Part shown: positions 52,807 to 64,000 of the stretch, in pieces
Layout of the letters: each line of letters begins with the position of its first letter
How positions within the stretch are numbered: the stretch's first letter is position 1
From: Ipomoea triloba
Lineage: Eukaryota; Streptophyta; Magnoliopsida; Solanales; Convolvulaceae
DNA: 64,000 nt
Direction of reading: 5' to 3'
Assembly (NCBI RefSeq): GCF_003576645.1
Contig: NC_044927.1
Location: forward strand, 13,387,736-13,451,735
Program-made: the position numbers and the translations under genes
The notes under the pieces: generated by a model
What the model saw: the letters and a program-made list of their open reading frames with translations, nothing else
What the model was told of the DNA's origin: nothing
The model's database searches: none

Positions 52807-54082
52807 TGATGTTGTGATATATGGTGAGTGTGAATGTGTGAAGGGTGGTAAAACGAAGAGTTAAACTCCCCGAGTGTCTTGTCTCTCAAGGATGGCGAAT
52901 GGGAACCGAATAGGTGTGTTGGCATCTAAGAGGTTGAAGGAAAAGAGTTGCGGGACTTGCTAAGGTTGGATGTCATTTGTAGGGAGGTAGAAAGGTTGGT
53001 AAAAGTTGTGTAAAATAAATAAAGAGGCGGAGATCGGGGCTTTAGGCTTCTCTATGTGGTCTATCTTTGGATGGGTTTGCGAGCACTAGATGTGGAATAG
53101 ACTAGGGAGTTTGTGGCACATTACCAAGTGGCGTCACACTTTGGACTCCCACATCCTCATTCGGTTGGGGCATTTCATCGAACACTTTGTTTACCACTCC
53201 TCTCGGATCTTGTCCTTTCGGACTAAGAGCGGAGATGTGGGTGAGTTAGACTCGTGAGTGGCCGCTATCGCGCACACACTCACTTCCTTTGGGTTTGCTA
53301 CCTAATGTGGCCACAAAAGGCACAAAGCTTGAAGAACATCATCCACACAAGTTCATCATCCAACAAACAAGAAACTCACAATTCAAAGCAATAATATTAA
53401 ACATCCACATAGATTAACCTTGGGGCCACCAATCCCCTATCTAATATACTCTATCATACTAACGAAACAAGAGAAAGAAAGGAAATCTCAAAGAAACAAG
53501 TATTGAATTAGAAATTGGAGAGAATAGTTACCACCCTTAGAAAGGGGATCTTTACAACCTTGATCTTGAAATCCTTATCTTCAATCTTGCCCTTAGATCT
53601 AATCTAATCTATATGAGAAAGGAATTTTCCCCCAAGAGGGGAGAAAACCCTCTTGATCTATTCTACTCTATTCTATGAATTTTCTGATCTATTCTCCTCT
53701 TCCTCTAGGTTTAGGGCAAAAGGGATTTATATAGGTGACAAAAAGGGAACCAATTTCCCGAAATGACCCTTGGCCCGACAACGCCTACTTCCACGCGTGG
53801 TGGTGGGCGTGTGAGCTTACTGGAATTATTCCACGCCCAGCCACACGCATGTGAGGCTGCGTGGGACGATACTGCATTGCGGCTTGTTTGTCTTTTGCTC
53901 TATTTTAGCCTCAAATCCCTCTCCAACTTGTAAAATATCTCCAAACTCTTTCTAGGAATGTTGTTAGAAGATTTTGATCACATCTGAGCTAAAATGCATG
54001 CAATTGTTGTAATCGGATGTCAAAACAATGCCCTTTTAATCTAATTAAGACCCCTTTTCAGTGATATTCTTGGTACTTATCA
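52807..54082 (-). mobile_element. B LTR1
   Basis: TGATGTTGTG...GGTACTTATCA. Palindromes ACCACGCGTGGT-like and CACACGCATGTG near 53790-53855, TATATAAA near 53729. The polypurine tract AAGTGTGGAAACTT (minus) lies next to it at 54083-54096. Confidence 0.9.
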
Positions 54083-55600
54083 AAGTTTCCACACTTAAAC
54101 TTTGCTTGTCCTCAAGCAAGCATACTTTTCTAAACCCTAATCATATAAGCACCAAGAATAGTTCTTTCTTTCATGGTTAACCGATCAAGTGATGTGTAGG
54201 TGTTCGGAGATGAGTGGGTGAAATTCCCTACACTATCTACCAAGACCGCTAAACTCATGCCAACCTAATGTAAGATATATGCTACGGAAGTGAAGTCTCA
54301 AGAGATGGATTTGACATAAAAAGTTTTGTTCACACCTTCAAGCATGCAAGTGACAAATGGGTTTCACCTTGTATTTTCTAGGCGCCTCCAGCCGATCCGA
54401 CTAGTGGGAACGATGCTCACCCCTTAGCCAATTTCCAACCTAACGCCAAAGCCTCTTTACATTATATAAGTGAGGGCAGGGACATGGACCGCTCATCGCC
54501 ATGGCTTGGGCGATCACTCTATTTTCTCACTTCCTAGGATAACGTCATCAGGCGACCCAACTTCACATGGAGCTCCATGCTTTTTCAAAGGTCAGTGCAA
54601 TGGGTGCCTGAATCCTAGCGAAGTAGCTCACCTCCTCTCTATTTTCTCATCTTTCAAGATCTCTTCAGGGTAACCGACTTCCCATGGATCTCCATGCTTT
54701 TTCGAAGACGGTGCAATGGTTACCCCTTATCCAAACAAGATGGCTCACCTCGCTTTTATCTCTAGGAATGGCCTTACGCCTTTTTACTTTTCTCCGTATC
54801 AACCCCTCATGCCTTTTTCTAGGGATTAGGGATTGTTTTCACTCAAAGCTCACTTAGGCTCACCTTTTGCCCCATGTCCTACTAAGATTAATTCAGTTTC
54901 TAGGCTTCGCAATTCTTATCTTTCTAAAACTCAAAGGATTCACACTCCCACTTCGAGAGATCCTTGACTAAGGTCCAAACAAAATACAAGGTGAAAGCAT
55001 GCAAGCACTCATAAAAAATTTTCAATTTGGGTCGGAACGTGCAAATTGGTGCAAGGTGAAACTTCCGAAGCATATTTAAGACATTCAATTTTTGGCACAA
55101 GGTTAGGAGCCCTCCTAGATAGTATTGGCAATAACACACCCTCTAGGTTTCTATACCTTATCACTTAATCAATCAACTGTTTCAAGAAGCATAGACCCTT
55201 TCCACACTTAAAAGTAAACATCGTCCTCGATGTTTTCATAAGGAATGGAGGAAAAAGGATATATGTACACGGGTTCTACACACACCCCTTTTCCACACTT
55301 AAAAGTGTGAACTGGGCTAAAACAATTCTAATAAACAGGTTACATCCGACACAACAATGTTATGCAGCTCTTCATGTGTGATTCTAGAAAATAAAGCAAT
55401 TAAATCTAATAGGGCATCTAAGAGGGATAAAAGAAATACTTACAATGCGCATCCCTTATCAAGAATTTTTGCAATCTATGCTTGCCCTTCAAAATCTGGT
55501 TAGAGAAAAGGTAAGGGAATAAATTAGGAATTGAAATTATACCTTTCAAGATTGGTTTTTCTTTGGTGATGTTGGAGTGGTCCCTTCTTCTCCTTATTTG
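54083..55600 (-). other. B 3' non-coding region with PPT
   Basis: Same layout as 43530-45041 in A: polypurine tract, hairpin GCTTG-AGGA-CAAGC (54104-54117), two CATGGAGCTCCATG/CATGGATCTCCATG modules (about 54565-54715), hairpin CATCG-AGGA-CGATG (55219-55232) with AAGTGTGGAAAGG next to it. No gene. Confidence 0.65.
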
Positions 55601-55646
55601 TGGGTTGCCTCCCATAAGCGCCACGTTTAACGTCTTTGGCTAGACG
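55601..55646 (-). promoter_or_regulatory. Double-hairpin motif after B downstream ORF
   Basis: Minus strand CGTCT-AGCCAA-AGACG, linker GTTAAACGTGGCGCT, TGGG-AGGCAA-CCCA. Matches 45042-45087. Confidence 0.75.
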
Positions 55647-55793
55647 AAACGTGCAAGATAAAACATAAACAGAAATATAGCTAAAAATATAAACAAAAGT
55701 AAAGAGATTGTCCACAATCATTTGTTCAGAATTATCAAGTCACAACTCATCATCATCAAATTTGTCTTTTCTTTCTTCAGTTTCTTCCTTTTT

Positions 55794-57195
55794 TCATGCT
55801 CTCTTGATTTCTTTAATCTCTCTCGAAATCTCGTCCAGTTTCTGCATTTGCTCCAGGTGCAACTGATATTGGAAATTTTGGAGGGATCTCCAATCAGTGA
55901 CTGGGGTGAACCAGCTCGGGATGTTGAAGCTAGCGGGGTTGGGATTTTGCTCTTCAAGTTGTGGTGGAGGTACGGACGGTCTAGGTTCTCGGGGTGGTGG
56001 AGAATACATTGAAGAATCCACAGGCGAGTACAGCTCATTTGAGGATGGGGTAAGGAATGACATTGGTGAGAGTGTGAAACCTGGGGATGGGGTAAGGAAT
56101 GACATTGGTGAGAGTGTGAAACCTGGGGATGTCATTGGCGTGTCAGCATGATCTTCCGCCATCTCATCATCTACCCTCGTTCGCGGCAATAGTCTCAAGT
56201 GAAGCTTTGCGACGTCTTCGGGAGATAAAGGAAGTCTCAAGTGAAGCTTTGCGACGTCTTCGGGAGATAAAGGAACTATGTGCGCTCCTAGAAGCCTGTG
56301 CTCGAACCAATGTATTTTCATTTGGTGACCCAGGGAGACACACAATCTCATCACCAACGGGCCTACAAAGATTGCCCTTGCCGATTCTTGCTGCTGTGCA
56401 ACAAGCAAGTTCTTGCAAATCGAGCTCGTGTTTACCGAGTGCCCTATGTCCATACTCCATAGCATGAACAGCTCCGCCTTGGAGACTCTGTCCATACTCC
56501 ATAGCATGAACAGCTCCGCCTTGGAGACTCGATCATAGGTCTCTGGCCTACCTTCCCATGAATGAGCAATCACCTTCCATAAGACTCTTAAGTCTTCTCT
56601 TACGATCTGAGAAACTCTCACCCTTGACCCAACCCATTCGACTCCTAGCCTTGAGATCATCGACCAATACTTCCTTGGAATGTCCCTATCTCCAAAGTCA
56701 TGCCTTAATCTCCGATACCAGTGCTTTGACTAGTCTTCCTCATCGTAGAATCCTACGAGAACACCCAGGCGATTGGACGATATGTGATAATCTTGGTTAA
56801 AGAGCCGGAACTTAATGGTCGGGCTGTAGAGATCTCCAGCCACTCCTTCAACACTTAAGCTTGCAATAAACTCGTGGACTAGGGGAATGAAAGTGTCCTG
56901 TCTCCAACTCAACAAGTTGTTCCAATAAGGCTCTGCGATCAACCTCTCCAGTCCATACTTGCATTCATAATCATCCAATACTGTCAAGTCGACATATCTC
57001 CATTGCACAATAGGGAAATTCAACAGCTGTCTGTACCGACCTAGCATGGTTGCTGTCATTAGTAAGATTTGAGTTCCAGTGGGTACTTCAATATAGTGAG
57101 TGTTAGCACTCATCACACTGTTTTCTTCTGCTGGGGCTTTCCCTCTTTGGAGCCTTTGAGCGATTTGTTGTGCAAGATCATGTGCGCGAAGACAT
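55794..57195 (-). pseudogene. B downstream ORF (ATHILA ORF-1-like) with three 42-bp duplications
   Basis: Homologous to the A frame: HYIEVPTG, HEFIASLSVEGVAGD, IKFRLFNQDYHISSNRLGVL, then a TAG after GFYDEED where A has a Gln codon (C-to-T), and on through WSMISRLGVEWVGSRVRV to the stop at 55794. The start near 57195 is shifted by one base relative to A. Within the frame, three exact 42-bp (14-codon) tandem duplications repeat RVSKAELFMLWSMD, LPLSPEDVAKLHLR and SPGFTLSPMSFLTP; A has each only once. Function unknown. Confidence 0.75.
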
Positions 57196-57200
57196 TTTTC

Positions 57201-57813
57201 CTATAACATGGGCAATCAAAGCAACACAAGGAAAAACATTTTCCAATTTAAACATTGATTATGCACAATATTGCACATTTTAAAGAAAAGATCATAAGAA
57301 TTCATTGCATGCAATCATCATTTTGATATCCATCAACAATTCTATCCTATACATGCAAGAACTAGCTCATTCTATTCCATACTCATTTCATAGTCAAAAG
57401 GTCAACATATGGTCAACTTCATCTTCTTCCTCTAGACTAGCTCAAGGTTGAAAAATGGAAGCAACATGAAAGTTAAAATTGGACCAACTAACTAGTGGAA
57501 TATAGCAATGTAGTGCCTATAGAGTAGGAAAGTTGCAAACTTTGCCCACCATGCTCACTATAACAACAAGGATCTCAACATGACAAGAGAATACCCAAAT
57601 CAAGCAATTTCAAGATCTAGTCACAAGGAGATGTTAAAACATGAAATTTCTAGTGTATAGAAGCAATGTAGGCTTAATATAAGTCTATCAAGTCATCCCA
57701 TAACAATATATCTCAAGAAAAATCTCAAACAAGAAAAACCCATGGAGATATGCTTCAAAATAGAACAAGTTCTTCATTAAACAAGTAAATAGCAAAGGAG
57801 AATGTGTTCTTAC
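57201..57813 (-). other. Putative intron before B downstream ORF
   Basis: CCAAG|GTAAGAAC and TTATAG|GAAAAATG on the minus strand, as in A (46501-47115). Interior about 90 per cent alike by eye. Confidence 0.6.
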
Positions 57814-57936
57814 CTTGGGAATGACTTAGGATCCTTAAGAAAAGTTGAGAAACTTGGAAGGAAATGCTTAGAAGGTGTATATTTTCAGCTTGGAAGAGTT
57901 TGTTCTCGTGGTGGGGAAGAAATGAAGCAAGGAAAG

Positions 57937-58130
57937 GGTTTTAAACCACTTAACGCGAAAAGTCCGCAAAAAGTTTGGTGCCCGTCCACGCACGCTACCA
58001 CTCGTGGTGGTGGGCGTGGGAGCTCTCTGGTTTATTCCCACGCCTGATCACACGCGTGTGAGCGGCGTGGCAGCTCTCTGGAAATTTTCCACGCCTAGCC
58101 ACACGCGTGGTGGTGGCGTGGAAGGCGTGT
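57937..58130 (-). promoter_or_regulatory. B internal promoter-like module
   Basis: CACACGCGTGTG near 58048, ACACGCGTGGTGG near 58100 and an altered ACCACTCGTGGT near 57997, then GTTTAAAACCC (minus) near 57947-57937. One palindrome has lost its CpG-containing centre (ACGCGT to ACTCGT). Confidence 0.55.
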
Positions 58131-58371
58131 TGTGCAAAAGCTTACCTTGGTTCCCCTTCCTTCCTTTGCTAGTGATGATGTTTGTTAATCGATTGTGGGC
58201 AATTTATAAATCTCGGGTAGATGATCTATACTTATTAGCTTAACCGAGGTCATATAAACATTATTGAAATAAAGCTAAAGGAAAACATATTATAGAAAAT
58301 AAGAAAAACTTAAAGAAACATAAAAAACATATTATAGAAAATAAGAAAAACTTAAAGAAACATAAGATAAC

Positions 58372-58423
58372 ATTGGGACTGCCTCCCAAGTGCGCCATGG
58401 TTTTACGTCTCCTGGCCGGACGT
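58372..58423 (-). promoter_or_regulatory. Double-hairpin motif after B ORF-A
   Basis: Minus strand ACGTC-N9-GACGT and TTGGGA-GGCAG-TCCCAA, nine bases after the stop at 58432-58434. Same positions as 47632-47683 in A. Confidence 0.75.
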
Positions 58424-58431
58424 AATGTGGC

Positions 58432-60020
58432 CTATCCTTCAAGGCACACAGATAAAGGAAGAACAACATGCATGGTTAGGGGAATTCTAGACTCAAACAC
58501 CCTCCTTAGCTCTTCTAGGATGGTGTCTACTTCCTATTCTTTTTTCCTTAGCTCTTCTAGGATGGTGTCTACTTCCTATTCTTTTTCCTCTCTTCCCCCC
58601 CTAAAGATTTTTTCATTTCTTCCAAACCATATCTCCTCACACCCTTCCTCAGTTTTGAGTGTGGTTAACTCTCTCCACTCATCTATTTCCATGAGATTGA
58701 ACGCGAAAGACCTTTTATTTCCCACCATCTCTTCCTTACACTCATTCTCTTTATCACTCCACTCTATTTGATTGGAAAAATCACTCACACTCTCACACGA
58801 ATAGAATGAAGCATCATCCTCTTCACTCGCCATCTCATTCTCACCCAAAGCAAAGGATTCACCTTCCGAGAAATTAAAGCAATCATAATCGGTAGCAAAC
58901 AAGATAGAATCCTTACAAGCATTAAATAATACATCAAAATTTTTAATGGAATCACCTTCCCTAAATTTAAAGCAATCATAATCACATATGATGGAAGTAT
59001 TAAGGCGAAGGGAGTCATCCACAAGGGTGTTTTCACTAAGAGCATAAGAGGCATTAGGAATTTTACCATAACTCGGCTCTTCTTCTTCCCAAACTACCTC
59101 GATGTCCTCATCCTCACTCTCCATCTCTACCTCCTTTTGATTTTCCAATTCGGAAATCGGAATTTCTTCAAGTACAGGGGCATAACAATCATATATTCCT
59201 TTAAAACTCTCCTCCCCCCAGCGTTTTCTTCTTCAATTCCTTGTATAATCCTTGGTTGGTTTTCCAAAGTGGGGATGTCATCTATGAGGGTGGAGTTGGC
59301 TTGGGACCCATTGATCTTCATGAGCTCCTCCATCATGGATAGCATCTTCGTTTCAACTTCTTCTAATGGAAGTCCTTCCTCCCGGAGTATAGCGAGATAT
59401 TCTTTTAGTTCGCCCTTGATTTCGGCCTTCAATTTAGCAGTTTCCTTCTTGGCCATTCTCGCAAATGTTTCTATTTTTGCTTTAAGAATTTCAATTTCGT
59501 TCGTGGCCGGTGGGATAATATTACAAGGATTGGAATGGATGTTATATGGGAAAGAGTGTAGTGTTTTATAGGAATATGTAGTATTGTTTTCTTTGTGGTT
59601 TTGTGATGGAGGTGGGTAGTAAGTGTTTAGTTGGGGATTGGGAAATGAATTTGACTCGGGAGTATAGCTTGGATCAAGTTGTTGCATCATTTGCACAAGC
59701 TTACTCTCTATGTTTTGAGATATGTCTTTAGAGCTTAATGAGTCAATTTCTTGTAAATTTGGTGATTGTGAAGGGTAAGTTTCTTCGAAAGGTGGAGGTG
59801 GTGTTTCATAAGGATGTAGGTGATGATTTGGTGTATGGATTGGATAGTGATATGGAGGTGGCAAATGATATGTTGGTGGGATTGGGTAATGGTATGGAGG
59901 TGGATAGTGGTACATGGGTGGAGGGTAAGTATAATTGGAATGGGAGTAATGTGAATATGGTAGGGGTTGAGGATTTGCATAGGATTGTCCTCCATGATGT
60001 GGGTAACCATGGGGATTCAT
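58432..60020 (-). pseudogene. B copy of ORF-A, broken
   Basis: Start MNPHGYPHHGG at 60020; the Pro/Tyr/His-rich N-terminus (YPPPMYHYPPPYHYP), coiled coil (EILKAKIETFARMAKKETAK) and YDCFNFSEGES repeats match A. A one-base deletion near 59215 shifts the frame, a TAG interrupts it near 58582, and an ~80-base deletion removes the hydrophobic C-terminal block before the final CLEG. One 42-bp duplication falls here (58503-58586). Conservation of motif order with A shows that ORF-A is a real gene of this element family. Confidence 0.75.
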
Positions 60021-60276
60021 TTTAGCACTTAGTGGCAAGCTTTCAAATGATTTTTCAACAAGAATTTCCTGCACAATAGCTTAGCCAACAACAAATATTT
60101 CGCAACTAAAAGTAGTTGCAAGTGAGTAGCAAGATATTCAAAGATAGTATACTCACTTTCTCAAACTAAGTAACAAAAACAAATAAAATAAAACAAACAA
60201 AAAGAAAGAAAGCAATTCAAGAACTCTTAAAAATCTACTTCAAAGATGTCAACACAATTCAAGAACCGTTTGCCAT

Positions 60277-60293
60277 CCCCGGCAACGGCTCCA
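60277..60293 (-). other. B primer binding site (tRNA-Asp)
   Basis: Plus strand CCCCGGCAACGGCTCCA, one mismatch to the tRNA-Asp(GUC) 3' end (GCT for GCG). Next to LTR2, which is therefore the 5' LTR of the internal region. Confidence 0.92.
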
Positions 60294-60298
60294 TTTTT

Positions 60299-61559
60299 TG
60301 ATGTTGTGATATATGGTGAGTGTGAATGTGTGAAGGGTGGTAAAACGAAGAGTCAAGACTCCCCGAGTGTCGTGTCTCTCAAGGATGACGAATGGGAACC
60401 GGATAGGTGTGTTGGCATCTAAGAGGTTGAAGGAAAAGAGTTACGAGATTGGCTAAAGGTTGGATTCATTTGTAAGAGAGGGTAAGGTTGATAATGGTTG
60501 TGATGAAAATAAATGGAAAGGCAGAGATCGGGGCCTTAGGCTTCTCTATGTGGTCTATCTTTGGATAGTTTTGCGAGTGCAAGTCATGGAATAGACTAGG
60601 GAGTTCGTGGCACACTACCAAGTGGCGTCACACTTTGGACTCCCACATCCTCATTCGGTTGGGGCATTTCATCGAACACTTTGTCTACCACTCCTCTCGG
60701 ATCTCGTCCTTTCGGACTAAGAGCGGAGATGTGGGTGAGACTCGTGAGTGGCCGCTATCGCGCACACACTCACTTCCTTTGGGTTTGCTACCTAATGTGG
60801 CCACAAAAGGCACAAAGCTTGAATAACATCATCCACACGAGTTCAACATCCAACAACCAAGCAACTCACAATTTAGAGCAATAATATTAAACATCCACAT
60901 AGATCTACCATGGAGCCACCAATCCCCTATCTAATCTACTCTATCATACTAGAGAAACAAGAAAAAGAAAGGAAAATTCAAAGAAACAAGTATTGAATTA
61001 GAAATTGGAGAGAATGGTTACCAACCTTAGAAAGGGGATCTTTACAACCTTGATCTTGAAATCCCAATCTTCATTCTTGTCCTTGATCTATTCTAAACTA
61101 TGAGAGAAAGGAATTTTCCCCCAAGAGGGGAGAAAACCCTCTAGATCTATTCTACCCTATTCTATGAATTTTCTGATCTATTCTAGTTGTCTTTAGGTTT
61201 TGGGCAAAAGGGATTTATATAGGTGACAAAAAGGGAACAAATTTCTCAAAATGGCCCTTGGCCCGACCACGCTTGCTTCCACGCGTGGTGGTGGGTGTGG
61301 GAGCTTACTGGAACCAGCCACACGCGTGTGAGGCTGCGTGGGACGCTACTACATTGCGGCTTGTTTGTCTATTTCTCTATTTTAGCCTCAAATCCCTCTC
61401 CAACCTGTGAAATACCTCAAAACTCTTTTTAGAAATGTTGTTAGAAGATTTTGATCGCATTTGAGCTAAAATGCATGCAATTGTTGTAGTCAGATGTTAA
61501 AACGATGCACTTTTAATCAAATAAAGACCCCTTATAAGTGCTATTCTTGGTGCTTATCA
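60299..61559 (-). mobile_element. B LTR2
   Basis: TGATGTTGTG...GGTGCTTATCA. More diverged from LTR1 and LTR3 than these are from one another; palindromes near 61278-61330 with a small deletion between them (GGAACCAGCC where others have GGAATTATTCCACGCC). Confidence 0.9.
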
Positions 61560-62739
61560 GGAACCGAATAGGTGTGTTCGCATCTAAGAGGTTGAAGGAA
61601 AAGAGTTGCGGGACTTGCTAAGGTTGGATGTCATTTGTAGGGAGGTAGAAAGGTTGGTAAAAGTTGTGTTAAATAAATAAAGAGGCGGAGATCGAGGCTT
61701 TAGGCTTCTCTATGTGGTCTATCTTTGGATGGGTTTGCGAATACTAAATGTGGAATAGACTAGGGAGTTCGTGGCACATTACCAAGTGGCGTCACACTTT
61801 GGATTCCAACTTCCTCATTCGGTTGGGGCATTTCATCGAACACTTTGTCTACATCTCCTCTCGGATCTTGTCCTTTCGGACTAAGAGCGGAGATGTGGGT
61901 GAGTTAGACTCATGAGTGGCCGCTATCGCGCACACACTCACTTCCTTTGGGTTTGCTACCTAATGTGGCCACAAAAGGCACAAAGCTTGAAGAACATCAT
62001 CCACACAAGTTCATCATCCAACAAACAAGAAACTCACAATTCAAAGCAATAATATTAAACATCCACATAGATTAACCTTGGGGCCACCAATCCCCTATCT
62101 ATCTACTCTATCATACTAAAGAAACAAGAGAAAGAAAGGAAATCTCAAAGAAACAAGTATTGAATTAGAAATTGGAGAGAATAGTTACCACCCTTAGAAA
62201 GGGGATCTTTACAACCTTGATCTTGAAATCCTTATCTTCAATCTTGCCCTTGGATTTAATCTAATCTATATGAGAAAGGAATTTTCCACCAAGAGGGGAG
62301 AAAACCCTCTTGATCTATTCTACTCTATTCTATGAATTTTCTGATCTATTCTCCTCTTCCTCTAGGTTTAGGGCAAAAGGGATTTATATAGGTGACAAAA
62401 AGGGAACCAATTTCCCGAAATGGCCCTTGGCCCGACAACGCCTACTTCCACGCGTGGTGGTGGGCGTGTGAGCTTACTGGAATTATTCCACGCCTAGCCA
62501 CACGCGTGTGAGGCTGCGTGGGATAATACTGCATTGTGGCTTGTTTGTCTTTTGCTCTATTTTAACCTCAAATCCCTCTCCAACCTGTAAAATATCTCCA
62601 AACTCTTTCTAGGAATGTTGTTAGAAGATTTTGATCACATCTGAGCTAAAATGCATGCAATTGTTGTAATCGGATGTCAAAACGATGCACTTTTAATCTA
62701 ATTAAGACCCCTTTTCAGTGCTATTCTTGGTGCTTATCA
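61560..62739 (-). mobile_element. B LTR3 (truncated)
   Basis: Begins at GGAACCGAATAGG, equal to position 96 of LTR1, directly after LTR2 without spacer, and continues to GGTGCTTATCA beside the TSD. Close to LTR1 throughout. In the element's direction the missing part is the U5 end. Confidence 0.88.
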
Positions 62740-64000
62740 CATACTTGGTTTATCCTCTTATCCCTTTTCTAATTTTAAGCCCCGTTTTGATCTTTAAAGT
62801 GTGGAAATATTTGTTTATATAGCTTTGTGTATGTGTTATGTTAGAGCTTACATGTTATATAGGATCGTTTGATGCATACCCTATATCCCAGAGCAAATTC
62901 CAAAGTGTGGAAAGGGATCTTTTATTTGTCTAATCTTTAGAATCCCTGTTCGTTCCTTTACCCTATATCGTATGGAAATATTGAGGACGATGTTTATTTT
63001 TAAAGTGTGGAAAGGACGCACTTTGTGCTTTATATGCGTATATGCTTAGATTAAGAAAGTTGAAGCTCTTGGGAATGATAAGCGGGTGCATTTGCAATTT
63101 GAAAAGAGAGTCACTATTTGTGTTATCTAGAGAGAATTTTGACTAGATGCCCAAAAATTTTTACTCTTGAAATATCTTTGAGGAAGTTACTTTTCGCACC
63201 CATGAGAGTGTTTAGAGCCAAATAAGTTTATATTCTTGCCTGCTTGCATGATGTTCACCTCTTATTTACGTAGGACCTTAGTCAAGGATCTCTCGAAGTG
63301 GGAGTGTGCACTTTTTAATTTGAGAAAGATAAAACTAGCGAGACCCGGAATTAGACTAATTTGGTAGGGCATGGGGCAAAAGGTGAGCCTGTTGGTAAGT
63401 TGGTAAGCTTAATGACAAAAAAAATCCCTTGATCACAAATAGAAAAAGGCATGAGGGGTTGACATGGAGAGAAGTCGAAAAGGCAAAAGGCCAATCACCA
63501 AGTTTAAAAATTGAGGGAAGCCAATTCGTTGGGTTGCGTTCAACCATAGTCTTCGGTAAGCAAAAAGCTTTATCTGGAGTCGGTTGTTCACATAAAAAGA
63601 TCCCAATAATTGAGAAAATAAGAGATAAGGTGAGCCGCTTCGCTAGGATTCGGGTACCCATTGCACTGTCTTCGAAAAAGCATGGAGCTCCATGTAAAGT
63701 CGGGTGGCTCGATGACGTTATCCTAGGAAGTGAGAAGAAAAGAGGGACCGTGCTAAGCCAAAAGCGGTGAGTGGTCCATGTCCCTACCCTCATTTATATT
63801 TACGTTGGGCTTTGGCGTATAAGGATGGAAAAGTTGATTAGCTAGTGCACATCGTTCCCACTAGCGGGATCGGCTAGAGTCACTAATTAAATAGAAGGTG
63901 AACAAAAACTTCGGAAATGCATGCTTGCATATGGTGCGAGAGGTGTGATCCTTTATTTTTACTTGTTTATCTACGAAAGGTTTTTATTTCCCGAAAATAT
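62740..64000 (+). other. C 3' non-coding region, second part
   Basis: Resumes at CATACTTGG and follows 19793-20965 of E: CCAAAGTGTGGAAAGGG near 62905, TTGAGGACGATG plus TAAAGTGTGGAAAGG at 62989-63015, then the modules with CCAATTCGTTGGG (about 63520) and CCGCTTCGCTAGG...CATGGAGCTCCATG (about 63632-63696). No gene; the frames at 63356-63793 and 63429-63770 lie across the modules and are not conserved as proteins. The 3' LTR is not reached. Confidence 0.65.

Larger units (their letters stand above)
52807..62739 (-). mobile_element. Element B: composite relative of A with three LTRs, TSD CATAC
   Basis: Flanked by a perfect 5-bp duplication CATAC (52802-52806 and 62740-62744) within the C 3' region. 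It contains LTR1 (52807-54082), an internal region in the same order as A, LTR2 (60299-61559) next to the tRNA-Asp primer site, and directly after it LTR3 (61560-62739), which lacks the first 95 plus-strand bases. LTR1 and LTR3 are more alike than either is to LTR2 (for example CCTCTTCCTCTAGGTTTAGG against AGTTGTCTTTAGGTTTTGGG). A recombinant or chimeric insertion is inferred. Confidence 0.85.
38167..64000 (+). mobile_element. Element C: Athila-type element, interrupted by A and B, right end outside window
   Basis: C segments are 38167-42251, 50893-52806 and 62740-64000. They give 5' LTR, tRNA-Asp primer site, gag-pro (A inserted in its penultimate codons), double hairpin, CACGCGTG palindromes, intron, the start of the downstream ORF, an N with missing sequence, and the 3' non-coding region (B inserted). 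The order equals that of element E. No reverse transcriptase, RNase H or integrase is present between gag-pro and the downstream ORF. The 3' LTR is expected beyond 64000. Confidence 0.85.

Overview
The window is repeat-dense plant nuclear DNA, almost certainly from a flowering plant and probably a eudicot. The evidence is Ty3/gypsy elements of Athila/Tat type primed by tRNA-Asp, Ty1/copia remnants, CACTA and hAT-type non-autonomous transposons, a tRNA-derived SINE, and one host gene of the plant-specific EG45/plant natriuretic peptide family. The species cannot be named from sequence alone. There are no bacterial-style operons. The single host gene that looks functional is the two-exon EG45/PNP-like gene on the minus strand at 26567-27281; a short beta-tubulin-like start at 897 looks like a fragment.

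Layout. (1) 1-1744: microsatellite, hAT-like end, tubulin-like fragment. (2) 1745-20985: a degenerate Athila-type element 'E' (+), split by a second complete element 'D' (4478-17274, +), whose downstream ORF is in turn split by a ~2.45 kb solo LTR 'F' (11740-14189). (3) 20990-23072: two CACTA-type pieces. (4) 23809-26531: a decayed copia element (-) with a foldback MITE inside its reverse transcriptase. (5) 26567-27281: the EG45/PNP gene. (6) 27282-33446: small transposons (SINE, hAT MITE, foldbacks), simple repeats and AT-rich DNA. (7) 33447-37500: a second decayed copia-like element (-). (8) 38167-64000: Athila-type element 'C' (+, its right end lies beyond the window), interrupted by two related minus-strand elements, 'A' (42252-50892, TSD GTATG) and the composite 'B' (52807-62739, TSD CATAC).

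How the elements are built. C, D and E share one plan: LTR, tRNA-Asp primer site, gag plus aspartic protease, a small double-hairpin non-coding motif, a cluster of GC-rich palindromes with a TATA-like box, a ~0.5-0.7 kb putative intron, an ATHILA ORF-1-like gene, a long structured 3' region, polypurine tract and LTR. None shows reverse transcriptase, RNase H or integrase, so all look non-autonomous. A and B keep the same plan, but the gag-pro slot is filled by an unrelated-looking protein (553 residues, uninterrupted in A): a Pro/Tyr/His-rich N-terminus, a coiled coil and an acidic C-terminal half, with no zinc knuckle and no protease motif. The palindromes plus TATA-like box occur in the LTR and again before the downstream ORF, which suggests two transcription units per element. 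The double hairpin lies 8-22 nt after the stop codon of the first ORF in A, C and E, and A and B carry a second copy after the downstream ORF; its stems vary in a compensatory way.

Assembly cautions: a single N at 52503 joins sequences that lie about 1 kb apart in the paralogous element, and element B carries five exact tandem duplications all with a 42-bp offset, a pattern suggestive of an assembly artefact.
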